Shown here piece by piece: positions 21,314-26,213 of a stretch of DNA of 26,213 nucleotides. This DNA comes from Clostridia bacterium (lineage in GTDB: Bacteria; Bacillota; Clostridia; Christensenellales; QALW01): assembly GCA_900769815.1 (NCBI GenBank), contig CAAGID010000026.1:1-26213 (forward strand). Direction: 5' to 3'. Below the pieces are notes generated by a model that was not told the origin of the DNA, did not search any database, and worked only from the letters and a program-made list of their open reading frames with translations. Every line of letters begins with the position of its first letter. Positions within the stretch are counted from its first letter, which is position 1. The translations under genes were made by a program, and so were the position numbers.

Positions 21314-22716
21314 ACTAATAATTCCTCAAATCTTCCTACAATTTTGGGGTCAAAAGTAATATCGGCTCCATCATTGGGTATCATATTGATTTTATCTTGT
21401 TTATAAAGACCTACTGGGTCTTGAAGTAGGAACAATTTTGTTGCTCCTTTACTTATCATTAGTCTATACACATAATATGCTTCTCTTGTAGTACTTGCCG
21501 TATTCCACTCGTTTCTTGTTAAATGTACGGAATTAAAATGCAACGGTTTAGAACTAATTGTTGTTTTTACTTCTATGTATCTCTTTCTCTCGTCTAATTC
21601 AACAGAACTAATATCATAACCTACTGCGAACTGTGTCGGAATTCTCTTAATTAGATAGATGAGGTCTTCTCGTCCACCAATTTTCACTCTCATACATTCG
21701 TGACCGTGAATGAGATTCTCACCCATATCACCTATATCTTTGGTGGTGAACTCTTCTTCGTTTTCAATTCTATTGGTTATTTCTTTACCTGTATTTTTGA
21801 GAGTTTCATATTCTTGTTGGTCATTTGCAATATAAGCAAGAATATCTGTCTTAAAATCTGTGGTGTCCATATCACGATTTACATATCTAAACCAATCGTA
21901 ATAAATATTATTAATTGATTCCAAAGAACCGTGTTTTCTTGCTATCATTTTGTCATAACCAGTAAACCATTCTTTTGATTGAATGAATTTTACAATTGTT
22001 TCTGTCTCTAAATCGTTAAGATAATATGTTCTGCTATCCCAAGTTTTTAATAGGTTAGCAATTTCCATATAATCAACTATATCACCAGCATATCTTATAA
22101 CATCGCCAGTTGTATCATAAGTAATTTTGTTTTTCCTATTTTCTTTAATTCGTTCCCAAACCAAAGAAACATCTTCGTTATCTCTTGTAACTCTTAAATC
22201 GTTAAACACACAATGACAAATCTCACCCTTTGTCAAACCGATATTTGCACCTTCTGTATCTTTAATATATGTAAGTAATCGAAGGATATATTGAGCAGGC
22301 TTAAAACGAACTCCATATTCAATCTGCTCCAAAATAGAATGTGATTTAATATGTGCACCAGGATATTGAAATGAATATAGATAGGTTTTGAAGAAAGCAA
22401 CTAAATCTCCATCTTCTGCCAATTCTTTTGCTCTTCTTCCTGCTTCAGCAATGTCATTATCATTATGCTGCACAAAACCAAACAGAGAAGAAATTTCTGT
22501 TCGCCAGTTGTTAATGGTTTTTAATTCTTTATGAGCATTACCTGGATATCCGTAAATTGCTTGGTTAAGGTGCTGTGCAAATTCCGCTTCGGTCATCGGT
22601 TCAAGTTTTGCGATATTCTCTGCCACATATATCAAAACATTTTCAACATCATTTTTGAAGCGAGGCCTTGGGTGATGTATTCTAAAATAAAATTCTTCTG
22701 GTATTCGGTATTCCAT
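21301..22716 (-). CDS. Putative type II restriction endonuclease with DUF3883-like nuclease domain
   Basis: The 471-residue protein lies between two C5 methyltransferase genes. The C-terminal domain (about 325-450) has a PD-(D/E)XK nuclease pattern of DUF3883 type: Glu333 in GENL, Asp368 in VGYDISS and Glu382-Val-Lys384 in RYIEVKTT, followed by LTRNEW as in that family. Residues 1-320 are mostly helical, with an N-terminal segment EFYFRIHHPRPRF, and presumably read the DNA target; I recognise no family there. Its ATG shares one base with the stop of the preceding methyltransferase (TAATG) and its end overlaps the next by 13 bases. The restriction role is inferred from this context and the nuclease motif. 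Confidence 0.8.
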   Translation of the reverse strand: MEYRIPEEFYFRIHHPRPRFKNDVENVLIYVAENIAKLEPMTEAEFAQHLNQAIYGYPGNAHKELKTINNWRTEISSLFGFVQHNDNDIAEAGRRAKELAEDGDLVAFFKTYLYSFQYPGAHIKSHSILEQIEYGVRFKPAQYILRLLTYIKDTEGANIGLTKGEICHCVFNDLRVTRDNEDVSLVWERIKENRKNKITYDTTGDVIRYAGDIVDYMEIANLLKTWDSRTYYLNDLETETIVKFIQSKEWFTGYDKMIARKHGSLESINNIYYDWFRYVNRDMDTTDFKTDILAYIANDQQEYETLKNTGKEITNRIENEEEFTTKDIGDMGENLIHGHECMRVKIGGREDLIYLIKRIPTQFAVGYDISSVELDERKRYIEVKTTISSKPLHFNSVHLTRNEWNTASTTREAYYVYRLMISKGATKLFLLQDPVGLYKQDKINMIPNDGADITFDPKIVGRFEELLVWRH

Positions 22717-23774
22717 TATTTGTCCTCACTCTCTAAAAGTTGTAGCATTTTTTCGGCAATTCTTTGAGCCATAATCGGTGGTACGGCATTGCCAACTTGC
22801 CTAAATTGTTGGGTTTTATTGCCCAAGAAAACAAAATCATCTGGGAAAGATTGTATCCTTGCACACTCACGAACAGTTGGTACACGATTGTATTTGTAAT
22901 GAAAATGATGCCTATGGCCAGTATCAATGGTGGGGGCTGGTTTTTGACTATTAAAACGAGTCCAAGCCACATGGAAATTTCGTGATGATTTATATTCATC
23001 AGGTAAGTCTTTATAGTTTCCACCATCTGGAACAAGCGAAATAATATGTTGAACCTTTTCGCTATGAGTTGCTGCAATGTGATTTCGAACATTAGATGAA
23101 TGCTCTCGCATAATTTTTTGGTATGCATTTAGTGGTTTGGTTTCATAATTTTGAACTTCTTCGCCTAATACATCAACAAGTGGGGGCAAATCGCTCAATG
23201 CCATCTCGCAAGTAACTTGTTCGGTTTGTATTTCAGGATAATCAAAAGTATTTATTCCCTTTACACCAACAAAAACTACTCTTTTTCTATTTTGTGGAAC
23301 ACCATAATCTGCGGCACATAAAATTTTATATTTTACATCATAACCCATTTCAGCAAATGTTTTAATAATGTTATCCTTTACTTCACCGTTAAACAATCCA
23401 ACCAAACCAGGCACATTTTCGATAACAAATGCTTTCGGTTGTATTTCACTAACCAAGCGAATATAACTCAAATATAATTTATTTCTTGGGTCATTAAAAT
23501 TTCTCGGACCAGATAAAGAAAAACCCTGACACGGTGGCCCACCTATAATAACATCAATTTTTTTACCATTTAATAATGGTGCAATATGCTCTTTATATGA
23601 AATCTCTGTAATATCACCACAAATAGATTTTGCACCATCGTGATTTAATTCAAAGGTTTCTAATGCTTTTTTATCGTTATCTATGCCAAGGAGAATATTA
23701 AACCCTGCTTTTTCAAAGCCATAGGACAGTCCGCCAGCACCACAAAAAAGGTCTATCGTATTTAACTTACTCAT
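22716..23774 (-). CDS. DNA (cytosine-5)-methyltransferase (first of the operon)
   Basis: The 352-residue C5-methyltransferase has motif I IDLFCGAGGLSYGF, motif IV GGPPCQGFS with catalytic Cys82, motif VI VIENVPG (Glu119) and motif VIII QNRKRVVFVG. A target-recognition region holds HIISLVPDGGNY and TGHRHHFHYKYNRVPTVRE, and motif X is QVGNAVPP. The ATG at 23774 starts the conserved core directly, lies 10 bases after GGAG, and overlaps the 3' end of the helix-turn-helix gene by 8 bases. An in-frame upstream start at 23864 would add 30 residues that merely overlap that gene and is rejected. It protects host DNA from the adjacent endonuclease and probably methylates one strand or half-site. Confidence 0.93.
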   Translation of the reverse strand: MSKLNTIDLFCGAGGLSYGFEKAGFNILLGIDNDKKALETFELNHDGAKSICGDITEISYKEHIAPLLNGKKIDVIIGGPPCQGFSLSGPRNFNDPRNKLYLSYIRLVSEIQPKAFVIENVPGLVGLFNGEVKDNIIKTFAEMGYDVKYKILCAADYGVPQNRKRVVFVGVKGINTFDYPEIQTEQVTCEMALSDLPPLVDVLGEEVQNYETKPLNAYQKIMREHSSNVRNHIAATHSEKVQHIISLVPDGGNYKDLPDEYKSSRNFHVAWTRFNSQKPAPTIDTGHRHHFHYKYNRVPTVRECARIQSFPDDFVFLGNKTQQFRQVGNAVPPIMAQRIAEKMLQLLESEDK

Positions 23775-23952
23775 TATCTTTACTCTCCTTCTTGGTTCTT
23801 CCGTCCGTTGGTTTTTCTGAATTTTCAGGAATCGCCCAATTTTCACCAAGTTTAAAGACACCATCTATTCTGCCTTCAGAGCATAGAATTTGAACTCGTC
23901 TTTGTGAAATGTTCCACTTTTTTGCTGCTTGGCTCGCTGTCATATATGTCAT
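23767..23952 (-). CDS. Excisionase/MerR-type helix-turn-helix protein heading the RM operon
   Basis: The 61-residue protein is a single winged helix-turn-helix of the HTH_17/excisionase type: TASQAAKKWNISQRRVQILCSEGRIDGVFKLGENWAIP is continuous from residue 5 to 42. A charged tail rich in Lys, Glu and Asp follows. The start follows AAGGAGA by 6 bases, and the stop overlaps the methyltransferase start. As first gene of the operon it may control the timing of restriction versus methylation, as C proteins do. However, C proteins are Xre-type, so this would be a different fold. Alternatively it is a DNA-binding subunit or a leftover excisionase. The family is secure and the role is inferred. Confidence 0.8.
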   Translation of the reverse strand: MTYMTASQAAKKWNISQRRVQILCSEGRIDGVFKLGENWAIPENSEKPTDGRTKKESKDNE

Positions 23953-23994
23953 AAGAAATCTCCTTTTGTTCCACGGGGCGAATAATACAAGACT

Positions 23995-24023
23995 ATTTTA
24001 CCATAGCACTCCAAAAATATCAA
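23995..24023 (-). promoter_or_regulatory. Promoter of the restriction-modification operon
   Basis: On the minus strand TTGATA (24018-24023) and TAAAAT (23995-24000) have a 17-base spacer, and TGG before the -10 box makes it an extended -10. Transcription would start near 23988, about 36 bases before the helix-turn-helix gene. No clear palindromic operator overlaps it. Confidence 0.7.
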
Positions 24024-24094
24024 GGCATTTAATAAAGTTTAGGTGATAAATTCTTTTAATAACAATGGTCTTATAGATAAACCTAATAAAACAG

Positions 24095-24121
24095 AATAAG
24101 CACGGCGGCGCCGTGCTTATT
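24095..24121. terminator. Terminator stem between the RM operon and the right-hand operon
   Basis: AATAAGCACGGC (24095-24106) and GCCGTGCTTATT (24110-24121) form a perfect 12-bp stem with a 3-base loop. T-rich runs follow on both strands (TTTTGTTT on plus, CTGTTTTATT on minus). It would stop the leftward lipoprotein operon before it reads into the RM promoter. Confidence 0.8.
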
Positions 24122-24205
24122 TTTGTTTAACCAACCGTCCTTCTTTCATAACCCACAAAAAGAAATGAGTTTTTAAAAAGACTTAAAAAATATTTAGGAG
24201 AAATT

Positions 24206-24287
24206 TTATGGGTCATTTGTTGAAAATGAAGAAAAAGTTTAATTAGGAATTCAATTATTTGAAGGAAAATTTAAGTATGACCCATAA
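24206..24287. repeat. Perfect 11-bp inverted repeat around a small non-coding segment
   Basis: TTATGGGTCAT (24206-24216) and ATGACCCATAA (24277-24287) are perfect reverse complements 60 bases apart. The segment between is AT-rich. A 12-codon ORF starts in the left arm (ATG 24208-24210 with AGGAG 7 bases before) and stops at 24246. The neighbouring frame reads FVENEEKV, a stop, then LGIQLFEGKFKYDP and a stop at the right arm, which may be a decayed gene end. The rest of 24122-24383 shows no feature I can support. Confidence 0.45.
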
Positions 24288-24383
24288 TATATTTTAATTT
24301 GCTATTATTTAGAGGGATTAATTTATTTTCATCACTCTTTGTGAGTTATGAAAAGAGGACGGCTGGTATTGATTACTCATTTT

Positions 24384-24626
24384 TTATGTATAATCAATAA
24401 GAAGATATTTCATCAATATATCGATTGCTTCATCAATTAGTTTGTATGCTTCTTGCATTTGGCCAACCACTTCTTCACTTTCCTTTGCTCGTTTGCTATA
24501 TTTGAATTTTTCGGAAATGTATTTATAGTATTCTTCTTCCTCTTCCAAAATTTTTCCAAATTCTTCTTTTGAATTTTGAAGTTTCGTTGATAATTCATAT
24601 AATGCTGCTCGTCTTGATTTATTCAT
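24384..24626 (-). CDS. Small acidic coiled-coil protein
   Basis: The 80-residue protein resembles a widespread small Firmicutes accessory protein with the pattern MNKxRRxxL-x-EL...EEEEYY...SE-x-AxEAIDxL. Residues 10-35 and 47-76 are predicted amphipathic helices with heptad-like spacing, and the protein is rich in Glu and Lys. It has no signal peptide or membrane segment. The function is unknown; relatives occur on phages and integrative elements. AAAGGAG lies 8 bases before the ATG, and the gene begins 13 bases after the stop of the 49-residue ORF, so it is probably the last gene of the lipoprotein operon. Confidence 0.7.
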   Translation of the reverse strand: MNKSRRAALYELSTKLQNSKEEFGKILEEEEEYYKYISEKFKYSKRAKESEEVVGQMQEAYKLIDEAIDILMKYLLIDYT

Positions 24627-24639
24627 AACTAATACTCCT

Positions 24640-24789
24640 TTAATTTTGAATTTGATTATTTTTTTGCAAGGCTTTGAGAATGTTATTCCATAGAATTAAA
24701 GCCTCGCTTTTTTGTAATTGATTTTTCTCTTTATCCTCTTTGAAAATATAATACAGATTGAAATGTTCTTTTCTTAAATTCTCGGTCAC
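24640..24789 (-). CDS. Small hypothetical protein (GTG start)
   Basis: The frame is open further upstream, but that part overlaps the lipoprotein gene. AGGAGGG ending 7 bases before GTG 24789 points to a 49-residue product (VTENLRKEHFNLYYIFKEDK...). It is helical and charged, with a central EALILWNNILKALQK helix and no recognised family. It lies 16 bases after the lipoprotein stop and 13 bases before the next gene. The good ribosome site and tight spacing support a real gene, but the length is short. Confidence 0.45.
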   Translation of the reverse strand: MTENLRKEHFNLYYIFKEDKEKNQLQKSEALILWNNILKALQKNNQIQN

Positions 24790-24805
24790 ATACAATCCCT
24801 CCTGA

Positions 24806-26206
24806 TTACCAACGGTCACCATCAAAGCAATTATTAAAATCATATTTTGTGCCATTGCACCCAGGAACTTTAAAATCACAATTAGACCAGTCGTGATTAT
24901 TTTTTAGAAACCAATCGCTTGTTCTGTTGAAATAGCAATGATATGCAGTACCTGCCCCTCCTCCGATGGGGTCATCGAATGTAATATCGCACATATACCA
25001 TTCGCCATCGAGTTCCACACAATTCCATTTGTGACCGCCGCCTGCTGTACCAACAACACCTATGCATTTAATACCAGCATAAAGGCAAAGGGTTTGAAAT
25101 GCTTCCGCATAAGATTCGCAAACACCAGTTTTATTTACGATGATGCCGTATGCTGTCCAGTTATCTTCGGCAAGTCCGTCCCATTGGGCACCGAGATTAT
25201 AATGACTATCCATTAAAATACGGTCATAAATAAGTTTTTCTTTCCAAACATCGGGTGCATTTGCAGGAATAGTGCTTAAAATTTGATTGACTTCTTTTTC
25301 AAAAGTCTGCTTTTTAGCAATGATTTTCTCTTTTAATTCTTTTGTCAGAGAATCTTTGTTGTGTCCAGAATATTCACCACTATTTCTACTGATAGCATAG
25401 TATAAAATCAGTCCGCCACCATTTGAATTTGTTATCATAAGGTTATTTGCCAAATAAAAATGCTCTGGGTTATCAAACATATAAAGATAGTAAATATAGT
25501 AATTTCTGTTTTCGGCTAAATTAGTGGCATTTAAAATCACTTCATTTTCAAGATTATTAACGGCAGTATCAATCTTTTGATACCACTGCTCCTGCTCGGC
25601 ATTAAGAGTTGAATATAAATAACGACCTGTGTAGTGGAGTTTTTCGTGCTTCTGACCTGTTGTATAAGTATATTCAGGCTTTTTAACTTCTTCCTGTTTC
25701 GGTTCTTCTGGGGTGGCAGGTGTTTCTGGTTCGGTAGGAATGGTAGGTTCGGCAGGTTCTTCTTTTTCGGGAGCAGATGTTTCTTCGGAAGAGGTTGTGT
25801 CTTTTTCGGGTTTGGTAGGTGTAGGTTCAGTAGGTTTTACAACATCAATAGTGGGTATTGCAGGTGTGGGTGTTGTATTTTTGTCTTCGGTATTAGTTAT
25901 TGGAGTTTCGAGTTTGACAATAACACCATCATCCGTTTTGGTTTCGGTGGTCTTAAAACCGCTTTCGTCCATTTTCTCTACAAAATCATCGAAACTTGAT
26001 ACATCATTAAGATTTATAGTGTTAGATGATGTTGTTTCGGTGCTTTCGTTCTCGTCTTCGATGCTGGGTTCACTGATTGTTGATGTTACAGCCGAAACAA
26101 TAGGCTCGGTAGTGTCGGTGTTCGTTTTAGCAGTATCACCCTTACCACAAGCAGTAAGCGATAACATAAATGCTAAACAAAGAATAATTGCTACGATTTT
26201 TTTCAT
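24806..26206 (-). CDS. Transglutaminase-like lipoprotein with Pro/Thr/Glu-rich spacer
   Basis: The 466-residue exported lipoprotein has a signal peptide at 1-19 with lipobox LTAC and lipid-bearing Cys20. A Thr/Ser/Glu-rich stretch and a Pro/Thr/Glu-rich spacer (about 100-178) would hold the domain away from the membrane. A helical region at 180-330 is followed by a transglutaminase-like core: Cys363 in TGVCESYAEAF, His392 in GGGHKWNCVEL and Asp407 in WYMCDITFDDP, the full Cys-His-Asp triad. Eight further cysteines follow Cys363, several near the C-terminus, so disulfides are possible. Members of this group may be cell-wall peptidases or crosslinking enzymes, and the substrate is unknown. It is the first gene of a leftward operon. 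The region just upstream is cut by the window edge. Confidence 0.88.
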   Translation of the reverse strand: MKKIVAIILCLAFMLSLTACGKGDTAKTNTDTTEPIVSAVTSTISEPSIEDENESTETTSSNTINLNDVSSFDDFVEKMDESGFKTTETKTDDGVIVKLETPITNTEDKNTTPTPAIPTIDVVKPTEPTPTKPEKDTTSSEETSAPEKEEPAEPTIPTEPETPATPEEPKQEEVKKPEYTYTTGQKHEKLHYTGRYLYSTLNAEQEQWYQKIDTAVNNLENEVILNATNLAENRNYYIYYLYMFDNPEHFYLANNLMITNSNGGGLILYYAISRNSGEYSGHNKDSLTKELKEKIIAKKQTFEKEVNQILSTIPANAPDVWKEKLIYDRILMDSHYNLGAQWDGLAEDNWTAYGIIVNKTGVCESYAEAFQTLCLYAGIKCIGVVGTAGGGHKWNCVELDGEWYMCDITFDDPIGGGAGTAYHCYFNRTSDWFLKNNHDWSNCDFKVPGCNGTKYDFNNCFDGDRW

Positions 26207-26213
26207 AATAAAA

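Noticed and set aside
23775..23864. 30-residue N-terminal extension of the first methyltransferase
   Set aside because: It lies wholly inside the helix-turn-helix gene in another frame. The conserved core begins at ATG 23774, which has its own ribosome site.
24039..24086. TTAGGT / ACCTAA inverted repeat upstream of the RM promoter
   Set aside because: Six-base arms about 36 bases apart in AT-rich DNA are expected by chance, and they do not overlap the promoter boxes.
25680..25900. Possible short tandem DNA repeats (TTCGG / GTAGG words)
   Set aside because: They reflect low-complexity Pro-Thr-Glu codons in the lipoprotein spacer and have no regular unit or spacers, so they are not a CRISPR array or separate repeat.
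25634..25999. Plus-strand Phe/Gly-rich ORF
   Set aside because: It is the antisense shadow of the Pro/Thr/Glu-rich spacer of the lipoprotein; the odd composition comes from that repeat-like coding sequence.

Overview
The window reads as chromosomal DNA of a low-GC Gram-positive anaerobe of the class Clostridia, probably an uncultured gut lineage. The evidence is the AT-rich sequence, strong AGGAGG ribosome sites, sigma-A promoters with 17-base spacers, a pyruvate phosphate dikinase, and an era - yqzL-like - recO cluster. The species cannot be named from the sequence.

Positions 1-17240 look like core or stable genome. On the minus strand lie a cytoplasmic apiosidase-like glycoside hydrolase (104-2176) and a ZIP-family metal transporter (2275-3024). 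Divergent from them is a very large membrane enzyme (3134-10693) with the architecture of cyclic beta-1,2-glucan synthase: glycosyltransferase, glucoamylase-like domain and GH94 phosphorylase-like domain. A plus-strand housekeeping group follows: a YgiQ-type radical SAM protein, the GTPase Era, a 46-residue YqzL-like protein whose 3' end contains the recO start, RecO, and pyruvate phosphate dikinase with its own promoter and terminators on both sides.

After the ppdK terminator the character changes to an accessory region (about 17240 to the right edge). It opens with an elaborate leader: tandem 9-bp repeats, an extended -10 promoter, a 12-bp attenuator hairpin and an anti-Shine-Dalgarno element. 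The leader precedes a three-gene operon of a 61-residue unknown, a DUF6809-like protein and a small serine recombinase. Next come a membrane-anchored transglutaminase-like protein and a small polytopic membrane protein that ends inside its own terminator.

From 19805 leftward-transcribed genes form a defence block: an orphan MazF/PemK-like toxin gene and a tightly coupled four-gene restriction-modification operon. Its transcription order is helix-turn-helix protein, C5 methyltransferase, PD-(D/E)XK DUF3883-like endonuclease, second C5 methyltransferase. The block is bracketed by aborted mini-ORFs, which suggests insertion. The right end holds another leftward operon: a transglutaminase-like lipoprotein with a Pro/Thr/Glu-rich spacer, then two small proteins.

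The most interesting parts are the recombinase-operon leader, the HTH-M-R-M operon with a non-canonical candidate controller, and the two secreted transglutaminase-like proteins flanking the defence block. No tRNA, rRNA or CRISPR array was seen.
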